A DNA stretch of 64,000 bases from positions 73,163 to 137,162 of the forward strand of contig CAYQKY010000005.1 in assembly GCA_964418125.1 (NCBI GenBank), given 5' to 3'. The position numbers were made by a program, and so were the translations under genes. Below, piece by piece: positions 42,442-51,282 of the stretch. The DNA is from JACJXW01 sp964418125 (GTDB lineage Bacteria > Bacteroidota > Bacteroidia > Chitinophagales > Saprospiraceae). Positions within the stretch are counted from its first letter, which is position 1, and every line of letters starts with the position of its first letter. Under the pieces are notes generated by a model. The model did no database searches, was not told the origin of the DNA, and was given only the letters and a program-made list of their open reading frames with translations.

Positions 42442-42781
42442 ACCTGATTCGCTATACCCGGGTTAAAATAGTAATTATTCAAATGCCGTCTAAATTTTTT
42501 CTTCACTGGCAGCAGTATTGCCTTTGAGAACGGGAACCACAACACTTTTTCCTTAGTTAACCACCTCAGGCGGATTCAGTTTGCAGCCCGCTGTTTTTTT
42601 ATGTTGCCGGAATTTTATGATAAAAAGATGGCTTGCCGAAAAAAAATAGACATAGAGCCCGATTTGATCGTTATGGGAGGGGGCATAATACTCCGGCGCC
42701 GGGATAGTTGTTTACTGCATTTTGTACTTTTGCGCTGAAGATGGTATTATATCAAGTAGAATCTTAAAAGAAGAAGGATCT
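42442..42781. promoter_or_regulatory. Divergent regulatory region kinase 3/folE
   Basis: 340 bp without a gene. It is AT-rich near the kinase end. The only recognised signal is the folE -7 box at 42725-42732; no exact box was seen for the kinase. No palindrome stands out. Confidence 0.35.
42725..42732 (+). promoter_or_regulatory. Putative -7 box for folE
   Basis: TACTTTTG matches TAnnTTTG. A TTG at 42708-42710 lies 14 nt upstream, shorter than the usual 17-23. The leader to the ATG at 42782 would be about 45 nt. Confidence 0.5.
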
Positions 42782-43378
42782 ATGCCAACAACGAATTCTG
42801 AAAATTTCGAGCCAGTGGCGCTGGACGGCCTGGTGGAGGATTTTGAATCAGTCCTGAGAGCCATTGGTGAGGACCCCGCCCGAGAAGGCCTTTCCAAAAC
42901 CCCCGAAAGGGCGGCAAAGGCAATGAAGTTTCTGACCCAGGGGTATGAACAGGATGCGGAGGCGATCCTCCGTTCTGCCATGTTCAGGGAAGACTACAGC
43001 GAGATGGTGCTGGTTAAAGATATTGAACTGTATTCTCTTTGTGAGCACCACATGCTTCCTTTCTTTGGAAAAGCCCATGTGGCCTATATTCCCAACGGAT
43101 ATATAGTTGGCCTGAGCAAGATACCGAGGGTTATTGATGTTTATGCCCGGCGGCTTCAGGTTCAGGAACGCCTGACCGACCAGATCCTTCATTGCCTGCA
43201 GGATACGCTCAACCCTCTGGGGGCTGCGGTGGTTATCGAAGCCCGCCATATGTGTATGATGATGAGAGGGGTTCAGAAACAAAATTCGGTGACTACTACT
43301 TCCGCATTTACCGGAGAGTTCCAGCGGGTCGAAACCCGTAATGAGTTCCTTAACCTTATCGGTTCCAACTTACTGTAA
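42782..43378 (+). CDS. folE: GTP cyclohydrolase I
   Basis: FolE converts GTP to dihydroneopterin triphosphate, the first step to folate and other pterins. The 198-residue protein has zinc ligands in LCEHHMLPFFGK and in ARHMCMMMRGV, and the signature IVGLSKIPRVIDVYARRLQ. The ATG at 42782 gives MPTTNSENFEP, consistent with a variable N-terminus; a TTG at 42722 lies within the -7 box region and is unlikely. The stop is followed after 28 bp by fabD, forming a likely two-gene unit. Confidence 0.97.
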   Translation: MPTTNSENFEPVALDGLVEDFESVLRAIGEDPAREGLSKTPERAAKAMKFLTQGYEQDAEAILRSAMFREDYSEMVLVKDIELYSLCEHHMLPFFGKAHVAYIPNGYIVGLSKIPRVIDVYARRLQVQERLTDQILHCLQDTLNPLGAAVVIEARHMCMMMRGVQKQNSVTTTSAFTGEFQRVETRNEFLNLIGSNLL

Positions 43379-43406
43379 CTGTTATCGAAAAATCAAACTT
43401 TAGACC

Positions 43407-44285
43407 ATGAAAGCTTATGTATTTCCCGGCCAGGGATCCCAGTTCGAAGGAATGGGAAAGGACATGTTCGAAAGTTCAGGGGTGGCCCGCGAATTGATGG
43501 AATCGGCCAATGAGATCCTTGGCTTCAGCATCACCGATGTTATGTTTGAAGGTTCTGCGGAAGACCTGAAACAGACGCGTATCACTCAGCCGGCCATTTT
43601 TATCCATTCCATAGCCAGGGCCAGGATGGCAGGAGGCTCCTTCCAACCGGATGCCGTTGCCGGACATTCCCTTGGTGAGTTTTCGGCGCTGGTCGCTGCC
43701 GGAGCTCTTTCCTTTGAAGAGGGCCTGCAACTGGTACACAATCGTGCCCAGGCTATGCAGAAAGCCTGTGAAGCGGTAGACGGCACCATGGCGGCAATCC
43801 TGGGGCTGGAAGATGATGTGGTGGAGAAGATATGTAGTGAGATCGGCGAACTGGTGGTGCCGGCCAACTATAACAGCCCGGGGCAGCTGGTCATTTCCGG
43901 TACCGTATCCGGAGTGGCCGAGGCAGTGGAAAAATTGCAGGAAGCCGGCGCCCGCCGGGCCGTGGTCCTTCAGGTTGGCGGGGCATTTCATTCACCGCTG
44001 ATGCAGCCTGCCAAAGAAGAACTGCAGGCTGCCATCGAAAAAGCCCGTTTCAGCGTTCCTTCCTGTCCGGTTTATCAGAACGTGAACGCACTGCCTCAAA
44101 AGGAGCCGGAGCAAATACAGGCTAACCTCATCGCCCAGTTGACCGCTCCTGTGCTTTGGACACAGACCATGAAAAACATGATCGCTGACGGGGTTGCCGA
44201 ATTCATCGAGGTGGGGGGCGCCGGAAAGACACTCCAGGGCCTGGTGAAAAAAATTGACCGTCAATTTCCTACGAGTACGTTGTAG
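43407..44285 (+). CDS. fabD: Malonyl-CoA:ACP transacylase
   Basis: FabD loads malonyl groups from CoA to acyl carrier protein for fatty-acid synthesis. The 292-residue protein starts MKAYVFPGQGSQFEGMG, has the nucleophilic Ser88 in AGHSLGEFSAL, the Arg-containing substrate region and the conserved GAFHSPLM with catalytic His. It follows folE by 28 bp; no other fab gene is adjacent. About 176 bp without a gene follow before yqgE; nothing clear was seen there except a near-miss -7 box around 44391. Confidence 0.97.
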   Translation: MKAYVFPGQGSQFEGMGKDMFESSGVARELMESANEILGFSITDVMFEGSAEDLKQTRITQPAIFIHSIARARMAGGSFQPDAVAGHSLGEFSALVAAGALSFEEGLQLVHNRAQAMQKACEAVDGTMAAILGLEDDVVEKICSEIGELVVPANYNSPGQLVISGTVSGVAEAVEKLQEAGARRAVVLQVGGAFHSPLMQPAKEELQAAIEKARFSVPSCPVYQNVNALPQKEPEQIQANLIAQLTAPVLWTQTMKNMIADGVAEFIEVGGAGKTLQGLVKKIDRQFPTSTL

Positions 44286-44461
44286 GACAATAGGGCGATT
44301 TTAAAGCAGTAAGAATTGCTTTTCTGGCAAGAAGGCTTCATATTAGTGAGGTTTTCAGGGAAAACTGCCGCGGAGGGCTTTCTCATTACCGTATTTTGAA
44401 CCTAATGGGGCCTTCGGGGGGTTAAATAATAACAATATTTTTATTATCAAAGTACTCATTC

Positions 44462-45019
44462 ATGGTAAGACAAGAGGTTTCCAGCGGAAAAGTATTACTG
44501 GCGGAGCCTTTCATGCTTGACCCCAACTTTAAACGTTCAGCCGTCTTGTTGTGTGAACACAGCGAAGAGGGTAGCGTCGGCTTCATTATGAACAAACCCC
44601 TCAACATGCGGATCGATGAGCTCATCGACGGCTTCCCGGAATTCGATTCTGAGGTTTTCTTCGGTGGCCCCGTACAAACGGATACGATCCATTACATCCA
44701 CAATGCAGGCGGCCTGGTAGAAGAAAGCGTTAAGGTTACCGATGGGGTTTTCTGGGGAGGGGACTTTGAAAAGCTCAAGTTCCTGATCTCATCCAACCTG
44801 ATCTTACCTCAGAATATCCGCTTCTTTGTCGGTTACTCCGGCTGGACGGAAGGCCAGCTTGATGACGAAATGGTCTACGGCTCCTGGGTGCTTGCCGACA
44901 TGGACGCCAATTACCTTTTCAAGTCAGAACCCAAGAAGTTATGGACACAGGTTATGTACAACAAAGGTGACGCCTACACCGTCATCGCACAGATGCCGGA
45001 AGCATCCAACTGGAATTGA
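44462..45019 (+). CDS. YqgE/AlgH family protein
   Basis: A 185-residue cytoplasmic protein of the UPF0301 family. Typical blocks are GKVLLAEPFMLDPNFKRSAV, LCEHSEEGSVGFIMNKPL, FFGGPVQTDTIHYIHN, RFFVGYSGWTEGQLDDEM and SWVLADMD. The molecular role is unresolved; in Pseudomonas the AlgH member was linked to alginate regulation. A strong terminator begins 22 bp after the stop codon. Confidence 0.94.
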   Translation: MVRQEVSSGKVLLAEPFMLDPNFKRSAVLLCEHSEEGSVGFIMNKPLNMRIDELIDGFPEFDSEVFFGGPVQTDTIHYIHNAGGLVEESVKVTDGVFWGGDFEKLKFLISSNLILPQNIRFFVGYSGWTEGQLDDEMVYGSWVLADMDANYLFKSEPKKLWTQVMYNKGDAYTVIAQMPEASNWN

Positions 45020-45040
45020 AAAAGCGTTCTTGGCAGAAAT

Positions 45041-45088
45041 AAACGAAAAACCCCTCAGCGGATCTCTCCACTGAGGGGTTTTTCGTTT
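45041..45088. terminator. Bidirectional Rho-independent terminator
   Basis: Perfect 18-bp stem (45041-45058 with 45071-45088) containing CCCCTCAG/CTGAGGGG flanked by A5 and T5 runs, and a 12-nt loop. It serves the convergent genes yqgE (+) and M23 peptidase (-). Confidence 0.92.
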
Positions 45089-45137
45089 TGTTTTGAATTG
45101 TCTGTCTGGTAAAGTTTGATAGCAGAGTCCTCAATCA

Positions 45138-46484
45138 TCAGGGATTGCCATTTTCTACTGGTACTGAAGAGCTCTCCAGCTGCAAAGGGGTGGCTTTTTC
45201 CAGCAGTGACAGGTACCTGTCGCGCAATTCCTTGAATTGAGGCATATCTTCGTCCGGCAGTGGCTTGGCCGGGGGGAATGTCAGGTTGAGGTGATTAACC
45301 TGTTTGCCGTCCTTCCAGAAGCGGAAGCAGACATGAGGGCCGGTGGCCAGCCCGGTCGACCCTACATAACCGATGACCTGGCCTTGTTTGACATGGGCGC
45401 CGGAGCGTATCCCCTGGGCAAACTTCTGCATGTGCAGGTATTGGGTCTGATAGGTACCGTTGTGTTTGATCTTTACAAAGTTGCCGTTTCCTTTAGTGTA
45501 GGATGCCTTGAGGATGACACCGTCTCCAACAGCGTAGATCGGGGTTCCATACGGCGCTGCATAATCTGTCCCGTAATGAGGCCTTCTCCGCTTCAGAATG
45601 GGATGGAAACGGTTCAGGTTATAATAGGAAGAGATCCGCGAATATTTCACCGGAGCCTTAAGGAATCCTCGCTTCATAGGGCGGCCTTCCAGGTCGTAAT
45701 AGCCTTCCGTTTTCCCGTTATCATAAAAAATGGCATGAAATTCATTGTTGCCGGTTTTGTAATAGGCGGCGTGCACCCGGCCGATGCCTACTTCTTCCCC
45801 TTCAATGAACTTCTGGTCATAGACAAGCCTGAATTCATCATTTTTCTGGAGGTGGTGAAAGTCGATGGACCACTGAAGGGCATCTTCCATCTTGGACGCC
45901 AGGTCATAGCTAAGCCCTTGCCCGACGATGGCATTCCACAGGGATGTTTCCAGGGTGCCGGCAGCGCTGCGGACTTCCGTCGTGACTTCACGCTCGTGGC
46001 GCGTCACCTTATTATCTCCTTTCAGCTCAAAAACGACGTACTCATATACGTTGGGCTCGTAGATGAGATAATCCGCCTGTTGGGTGCTGTCCTTTGTAAG
46101 TATCGTGAAGGGGTAGCCTACCCGGAGGTGCTTTACATCGAATACCTCACTGGAGTTGGCGACAATTTTTTCAATAGATGGATAATCAACCTGCTGCCCC
46201 AGCAAGATGTCGGCCAGGAACTGTCCTGGCCGGATGGCCCTTTCCAGCACTTGAAAGGTGTCAATGGCAAATCCGTATTTTATGGTGGGAATGGTAACGG
46301 GGAAGGAGCCCAGTTCAACGGGCGTTTCGGCAGCAACAACGGAGGCCTGTAGCCTGTCCTTGATATCAGTGCTGAAATAATAAAGGGCTGCTCCAATTAA
46401 CAGCACTGATAAAGTTGAAATTCCGATCTTAAAAATTTTCCGTTTCTGTTTCAGAATTTGGGTAAACGAGTCTGGCAAATCCAC
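45138..46484 (-). CDS. M23-family (LytM) peptidase with altered metal motif
   Basis: A 448-residue inner-membrane-anchored protein (membrane helix about 18-38) with a periplasmic LytM domain near 295-400. The first zinc motif is intact: His303 and Asp307 in PHYGTDYAAPYG. The second, normally HxH, reads GPHVCFRFW, so His384 is followed by Cys386 instead of His. I recall the same HVC form in other Bacteroidota, so it may be a clade feature, and Cys could still bind zinc. The family cleaves peptidoglycan cross-links or acts as an activator of other hydrolases. Single gene. Confidence 0.88.
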   Translation of the reverse strand: MDLPDSFTQILKQKRKIFKIGISTLSVLLIGAALYYFSTDIKDRLQASVVAAETPVELGSFPVTIPTIKYGFAIDTFQVLERAIRPGQFLADILLGQQVDYPSIEKIVANSSEVFDVKHLRVGYPFTILTKDSTQQADYLIYEPNVYEYVVFELKGDNKVTRHEREVTTEVRSAAGTLETSLWNAIVGQGLSYDLASKMEDALQWSIDFHHLQKNDEFRLVYDQKFIEGEEVGIGRVHAAYYKTGNNEFHAIFYDNGKTEGYYDLEGRPMKRGFLKAPVKYSRISSYYNLNRFHPILKRRRPHYGTDYAAPYGTPIYAVGDGVILKASYTKGNGNFVKIKHNGTYQTQYLHMQKFAQGIRSGAHVKQGQVIGYVGSTGLATGPHVCFRFWKDGKQVNHLNLTFPPAKPLPDEDMPQFKELRDRYLSLLEKATPLQLESSSVPVENGNP

Positions 46485-46639
46485 TTTCTCATGATTTGGT
46501 TAAACAATCGCGTTATAAATACGGCAGATCAACCCACCCGGAGTACTTGCGGCTCCGCTCTTTTATGGTCATAGTTTTTGGGTTGAAAAGCCTGATGTGC
46601 ATGGGATTGCTTTCTGCTCTCAATTAATTGCCGTGTGTG

Positions 46640-46647
46640 CAAATATA
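46640..46647 (-). promoter_or_regulatory. Putative -7 box for the M23 peptidase gene
   Basis: TATATTTG on the minus strand matches TAnnTTTG; the leader would be about 150 nt. Confidence 0.45.
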
Positions 46648-46759
46648 GAATTGCATCCGATTTGCACCTAATGAAATTTGTTAAAAGTGCGATTTATTTG
46701 CCTTTTGTGGAAAACTTTTTGGTTTTGGAGCCATGCAACGGCTTTCCTGAATTTATCCT

Positions 46760-46767
46760 TACCTTTG
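46760..46767 (+). promoter_or_regulatory. Putative -7 box for purM
   Basis: TACCTTTG matches TAnnTTTG, 23 nt before the ATG at 46791. Confidence 0.55.
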
Positions 46768-46790
46768 CAGCCTAAACGAAAAAGGAAGCC

Positions 46791-47975
46791 ATGCCTGAAC
46801 AATCCAAATACGGCCTTAGGGGTGTGTCGGCTGCCAAAGAAGAGGTTCATGCTGCTATCAAAAACCTGGATAAAGGCTTGTACCCCAATGCCTTTTGCAA
46901 AATACTTCCGGATGTGGCCGGCGGGGATCCGGCCTACTGCAACCTCATGCATGCCGATACGGCAGGCACTAAAGGCAGCCTGGCCTATCTGTACTGGAAA
47001 GAAACCGGCGACCTCTCGGTTTGGGAAGGGATCGCTCAGGATGCCATCGTCATGAACCTGGATGATATGGCCTGTGTGGGTTGTACCGATGATATATTGT
47101 TGTCTTCCACCATTGGCCGTAACAAAAGCCTCATTTCCGGGGAAGTGATCAGTGCGATTATCAACTTCGCCGGGCGCTTTGCCGCAAAAATGGCCGAATA
47201 TGGCGTAAACATCCACCTGGCGGGAGGGGAGACGGCTGATGTGGGAGACATCGTACGCACCGTCGATGTCGGCTACACCGCTTTTGCCCGGATGAAGCGT
47301 TCAGACGTCATTGTTAACGACATACAGGCAGGGGATGTGGCCGTAGGCCTGTCTTCCTTTGGCAAGGCTTCCTACGAAACGGCCTATAATGGCGGTATGG
47401 GCAGCAACGGCCTTACCTCCGCCCGGCACGACGTTTTCCATCACCTGTACGCCAAAAAATATCCGGAGAGTTACAGCCCGGAAACTCCAGCAGAAGTCGT
47501 TTATGTGGGCAGTAAAAAAATGACGGATGAGGTCGATGTGGGGGGAGAAACCGTCACAGCCGGTAAACTCGTACTGTCACCGACCCGCACTTATCTGCCG
47601 GTACTGAAGCAATTGCTTGGAGAACTGAAGGGAAAGATACATGGCCTGATCCACAATACCGGCGGTGGCCAGACAAAGGTGCTTAATTTTGTAACGAACA
47701 AAACCATAATTAAGGACAACCTTTTCCCTTTGCCGCCCTTGTTCCGCTTGATCCGTGAAGAATCCGGTACGGATTGGAAGGAAATGTACCAGGTCTTCAA
47801 TATGGGGCATCGCCTGGAGGTTTATCTTCCGGAGAAATATGCTCAAAAGGTGATCGACATCGCCAAAGAGTTTCAGGTCGGCGCCCGGGTGATAGGCAGG
47901 GTAGAGGAGGGGAAAGGCAATATCCTGAAGATCAAAAGCCCATACGGAGAATTTGTTTTTGGCCAGCCGGAGTAA
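46791..47975 (+). CDS. purM: Phosphoribosylformylglycinamidine cyclo-ligase
   Basis: PurM closes the imidazole ring to form AIR, step five of purine synthesis. The 394-residue protein is longer than the E. coli enzyme (345), as in other Bacteroidota. It has the AIR-synthase blocks KILPDVAGGDPAYCNLMHAD, GTKGSLAYLYWK, NLDDMACVGCTDDILLSSTI, VNIHLAGGETADVGDIV and IHNTGGGQTKVL. The next gene, nth, begins 29 bp downstream on the same strand. Confidence 0.92.
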   Translation: MPEQSKYGLRGVSAAKEEVHAAIKNLDKGLYPNAFCKILPDVAGGDPAYCNLMHADTAGTKGSLAYLYWKETGDLSVWEGIAQDAIVMNLDDMACVGCTDDILLSSTIGRNKSLISGEVISAIINFAGRFAAKMAEYGVNIHLAGGETADVGDIVRTVDVGYTAFARMKRSDVIVNDIQAGDVAVGLSSFGKASYETAYNGGMGSNGLTSARHDVFHHLYAKKYPESYSPETPAEVVYVGSKKMTDEVDVGGETVTAGKLVLSPTRTYLPVLKQLLGELKGKIHGLIHNTGGGQTKVLNFVTNKTIIKDNLFPLPPLFRLIREESGTDWKEMYQVFNMGHRLEVYLPEKYAQKVIDIAKEFQVGARVIGRVEEGKGNILKIKSPYGEFVFGQPE

Positions 47976-48004
47976 GCCATTGCTCAAAATCGATCAATTA
48001 ACCG

Positions 48005-48649
48005 ATGAACCGCATCAGCAAAAAAGAAAAAGCCGCAGCAATAGCTGAAATACTGGACGAGCTATATCCCGAAGTCCCCATCCCACTGAACCATCAGGAT
48101 GCCTACACGCTGCTCGTCGCCGTTCTTCTTTCCGCCCAGTGTACCGACGAGCGGGTCAATAAGGTCACTCCCCATCTCTTTGAACTGGCCGACAACCCTT
48201 ACATTATGGCGGAACAAAGCGTGGAGGATATAAAATCCATCATTCGCCCCTGTGGGCTTGCCCCCCGAAAATCGCAGGCTATTTATGAGCTTTCCAATAT
48301 CCTCATAGAGAAGCACGGCGGGCAAGTGCCTAAAGACATGAAGGCCCTGGAGGCCCTCCCGGGAGTTGGGCATAAAACAGCTTCCGTAGTTATGGCGCAG
48401 GCCTTTGGGGAACCCGCTTTTCCGGTGGACACTCATATCCATCGCCTGGCTTACCGCTGGGCGCTGAGTACCGGCAAAAATGTAGAAAGGACGGAAGCCG
48501 ACCTGAAAAGAGTATTTCCCCGGGAAAAATGGAATAAACTCCACCTGCAGATCATCTACTTCGGGCGGGAATATTGCCCGGCACGGAGGCACGACCCCGG
48601 CCAATGCCCCATCTGTAGCAAATACGGGCGAAAGAGCCTTTTTAAATAA
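48005..48649 (+). CDS. nth: Endonuclease III with incomplete iron-sulfur Cys set
   Basis: Nth removes oxidised pyrimidines and nicks the abasic site. The 214-residue protein has the helix-hairpin-helix and catalytic Lys in LPGVGHKTASVVM and the catalytic Asp in FPVDTHIHRLAYR. The C-terminal cluster motif, normally C-x6-C-x2-C-x5-C, is here Cys191-x9-Cys201-x2-Cys204 with no fourth Cys before the end. A conventional 4Fe-4S site is thus unlikely. It follows purM by 29 bp. A word-repeat palindrome lies after the stop codon. Confidence 0.94.
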   Translation: MNRISKKEKAAAIAEILDELYPEVPIPLNHQDAYTLLVAVLLSAQCTDERVNKVTPHLFELADNPYIMAEQSVEDIKSIIRPCGLAPRKSQAIYELSNILIEKHGGQVPKDMKALEALPGVGHKTASVVMAQAFGEPAFPVDTHIHRLAYRWALSTGKNVERTEADLKRVFPREKWNKLHLQIIYFGREYCPARRHDPGQCPICSKYGRKSLFK

Positions 48650-48650
48650 G

Positions 48651-48745
48651 AGTTTGTTCAAAATTCAGTTGTTTGTTATTCGTTTTGAAGCCTGGGCCTG
48701 CCCCCGGCCGGCCATCAAATAACAATCAACTTACCACAAACAACA
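48651..48745. repeat. Word-repeat palindrome F between convergent genes
   Basis: GTTGTTTGTTATT (48668-48680) pairs with AATAACAATCAAC (48718-48730) at 12 of 13 positions. Outer words GTTTGTT (48652-48658) and ACAAACAAC (about 48735-48743) extend the symmetry, around a GC-rich centre. It fills the 96-bp gap between nth and tamL stops. Confidence 0.7.
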
Positions 48746-51265
48746 TCAGAAAGGGTATCCAAAACCGAGGTTAAAAGAAACGATATCCGTCAGCTTCAAG
48801 CCCCCCCTGCCAACGTGCCCGTCTTCCCGGAAATCCCGGAACCAGTAATCCTCCCAGCCCCCGCTTCCGTTCCGGGAAGGCACAGGAGCCGCATGCCTGA
48901 ACTTGACTGCCATATCAAGGCGGAGGATGAAATAGGAGAAGTCCAGCCGCAGGCCGAAGCCGCCTCCTATCGCGATCTGTTTATAAAAAGGCTCATTGGT
49001 ATATATCGTTTTTTCTCCCCTGTTGTCCGTACAACTGTACTGTGTACTGTTGAGGAGAAACTGGGAGCCGCAGCGAGCGGTGTCCCGGTTGAGGGTCCAT
49101 ACATTGCCCGCATCGAGAAAAAGGGCGCCGTTGACCACCCAGAAGATATTGAACCGGTATTCGAGGTTGGCTTCCAGTTGAATATCGCCCGACTGGTAAA
49201 GGCGGGTATTGAAGGTCTGGTCGAAAGAGAGCGTATCCTCGAAAGCGCCGGGGCCCAACCCCCGGGGCGCCCAGGCGCGTATGCTGTTAGGGCCGCCTGC
49301 GTAGAATTGTTTGACGTAAGGGACGTCGGTGGTGTAGCCGAAAGGCCGGGCTACCCCCAGGGCGAAGCGGGCAGCCAGGGAACGCTTGGGCGAATAGGAC
49401 CAGTATTTTCGAAGGTCTATTTGTGCGCGGGCATACTGGGAAAAGTCAATACTTTGCCCCTCCCGGAAACGCAGCCGAAGCGTGTCTTGTGTCAGGGCAA
49501 AGGCGTTGTAGATAGCGTTTCCTGCCCAGACTTCTGCGCCGGCCAGTTCCAGGTTGGCGCCAATATAATGGGAATTGCCCCTTCGATTGGGGCGTGCATT
49601 GTGAACAAAGTTGAGGCCGCGGAATAAAAAGCTGGTAAAGAGCTGTTCGCCGAAGGAACGCGCCAGGAAAGGGTTGACGTTCAGGATGGAGTCAAACCGT
49701 GGCTCCGTAATTGGCCGGAGGTAGTCCAGCCCGATATGGTTCACAATGAGGCGCTGGTTGCGCTTGCGGGGGAAGTCGAACCCAAATGTGCCCGTGAAGA
49801 GATTGTACCGGTAAAAGTCCAGGATGAGCAGATAGTTGTAACTGGCGGATAAACGGGTAGCGGCAGTTTCCTGCAGGGCGTTGTAGAAATTATCGCTGAC
49901 GAATAGCTCCCGCTCGCCTAATGTAGGGCGGTTGAGGCGCCCCCAGATACCAAGGTAGTCGACAAAACGGGGAAGGTAAAGGTCTGTTTGCAGGCGTATA
50001 TCTATGGTATTCCAGAACCGGCTTTCGGCAATGGCGCTGGGGGCGGGATTGACCTCTACCCCGGCCGAAAAATCGGCGATCAGCAACTCCGCCCCCTTGA
50101 AGAGGTTGCGGTGGCGAAAGGAAGGGCTGGCAGTCAGGCCGATGAGATTGCCCGCGCCCGATGCATTGCGGCTGGCATAGTTGAGTTCAAAGTCAAGCCC
50201 CAGTTCCATCTTTTTATGTTGGGTCAGCTCCACCCTGATATCGAGCCTTGAGGAATCCTCAGGGTCCACCTCCTGTTTGATGCGTACAAACCGGAAAACG
50301 CCCAGGCTGGTAAGTTGCTGGGTGGTAAGGTCGATCTCTCTCTGGTTGTACTGCCTGTGCTTTTGGATATACAGGTTCTCGAGGATAGTCTCGGGCCGGA
50401 CGCGGAAAAAAGGGCGGGGGGTGCGGAAAATGATCTCGTTGATGGTGGTATCATACAGAAGAGTATCTTCCTGCCCGGGAATGTAGTCCATAAAGACCGT
50501 GATGTCATCAATGGTGTAGGCCTGGTGAGTGCTGTCTTCCAAAGGCGGCAACACCTCCAGATAAAGCCTGGCCCTTTTGCCCGTTACGGTGGTGTCGGCC
50601 TCCAGGGGGGCTACGTAGTTGGCATAAAAGTTGGCATAGCCGTGATTCCGGAGGTATTGTACGATGCGTTCCCTTTCCCGGTCATATAAGCTGCCGTCTA
50701 TGCCGGCCCCGGGTTGTAATTGGGTGCGGCCGGCAATTTCCTGTAATATATTGTTGACCAGAGTATCCTCACTGAAAAACAGCGCGGTATCGATCGTAAA
50801 TTGCTGGCCGGGATCCACATGATAGGTTATATAGATCTTCTTTTTCCTAACATCGGGGATCGAAAATACCCGGGCATTGAAGAACCCTCTGTATTGCAGA
50901 TAGAACTGCATCGACTCTTCGGTTGCCTGTGTGAGCTTGGGGTCGTAGATAGCAGGGGGTTCGGCAATGACCCGGCGCTGCCACTGGTCGAATTTGGTGG
51001 TATCTTCGGGGCCCTGGGTCACGAAATAGAACCACTCTCTGGGAATGAAAAAGAATTTGCCGTTTTCCTGCTGCTTGTAGAGGGTGGAAAGCTCGTACTT
51101 CAGTTCCCGCTTCCGGTTGATGTCGTCCTTGCTTTTCAGTTTTATGCTGTTACCTTTGAGCAGGTACTGGTCGGCAGAAAGATACCTGGATGTATTGCAT
51201 GCAGAAAGCAGAACTACTGCCAGTATTGACCCAAATATGTATTTTGCACAGTGCTTTACAGACAT
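48746..51265 (-). CDS. tamL: TamL-type BamA/TamA family outer-membrane lipoprotein
   Basis: An 839-residue Omp85-superfamily protein. The N-terminus MSVKHCAKYIFGSILAVVLLSAC ends in a lipobox, and the mature Cys is followed by NTSRYLSADQYLLKGNSI, characteristic of the Bacteroidota lipoprotein form of TamA. POTRA-like repeats occupy about 30-370 and the barrel the rest, ending DIVSFNLGFGYPF with a terminal Phe. It should help insert or export proteins or lipids at the outer membrane. Its partner TamB-like gene is not in the window. Only 17 bp separate its start from the divergent methyltransferase gene. Confidence 0.88.
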   Translation of the reverse strand: MSVKHCAKYIFGSILAVVLLSACNTSRYLSADQYLLKGNSIKLKSKDDINRKRELKYELSTLYKQQENGKFFFIPREWFYFVTQGPEDTTKFDQWQRRVIAEPPAIYDPKLTQATEESMQFYLQYRGFFNARVFSIPDVRKKKIYITYHVDPGQQFTIDTALFFSEDTLVNNILQEIAGRTQLQPGAGIDGSLYDRERERIVQYLRNHGYANFYANYVAPLEADTTVTGKRARLYLEVLPPLEDSTHQAYTIDDITVFMDYIPGQEDTLLYDTTINEIIFRTPRPFFRVRPETILENLYIQKHRQYNQREIDLTTQQLTSLGVFRFVRIKQEVDPEDSSRLDIRVELTQHKKMELGLDFELNYASRNASGAGNLIGLTASPSFRHRNLFKGAELLIADFSAGVEVNPAPSAIAESRFWNTIDIRLQTDLYLPRFVDYLGIWGRLNRPTLGERELFVSDNFYNALQETAATRLSASYNYLLILDFYRYNLFTGTFGFDFPRKRNQRLIVNHIGLDYLRPITEPRFDSILNVNPFLARSFGEQLFTSFLFRGLNFVHNARPNRRGNSHYIGANLELAGAEVWAGNAIYNAFALTQDTLRLRFREGQSIDFSQYARAQIDLRKYWSYSPKRSLAARFALGVARPFGYTTDVPYVKQFYAGGPNSIRAWAPRGLGPGAFEDTLSFDQTFNTRLYQSGDIQLEANLEYRFNIFWVVNGALFLDAGNVWTLNRDTARCGSQFLLNSTQYSCTDNRGEKTIYTNEPFYKQIAIGGGFGLRLDFSYFILRLDMAVKFRHAAPVPSRNGSGGWEDYWFRDFREDGHVGRGGLKLTDIVSFNLGFGYPF

Positions 51266-51282
51266 CGCAATATCAATTCCTG

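Larger units (their letters stand above)
46485..46790. promoter_or_regulatory. Divergent regulatory region M23/purM
   Basis: 306 bp. It holds an exact minus-strand -7 box (46640-46647) and an exact plus-strand box (46760-46767). No palindrome or small gene is evident. Confidence 0.5.

Noticed and set aside
48815..49627. 270-codon plus-strand frame inside tamL
   Set aside because: Antisense to the barrel part of tamL, which has a proper C-terminal strand; no domain seen.
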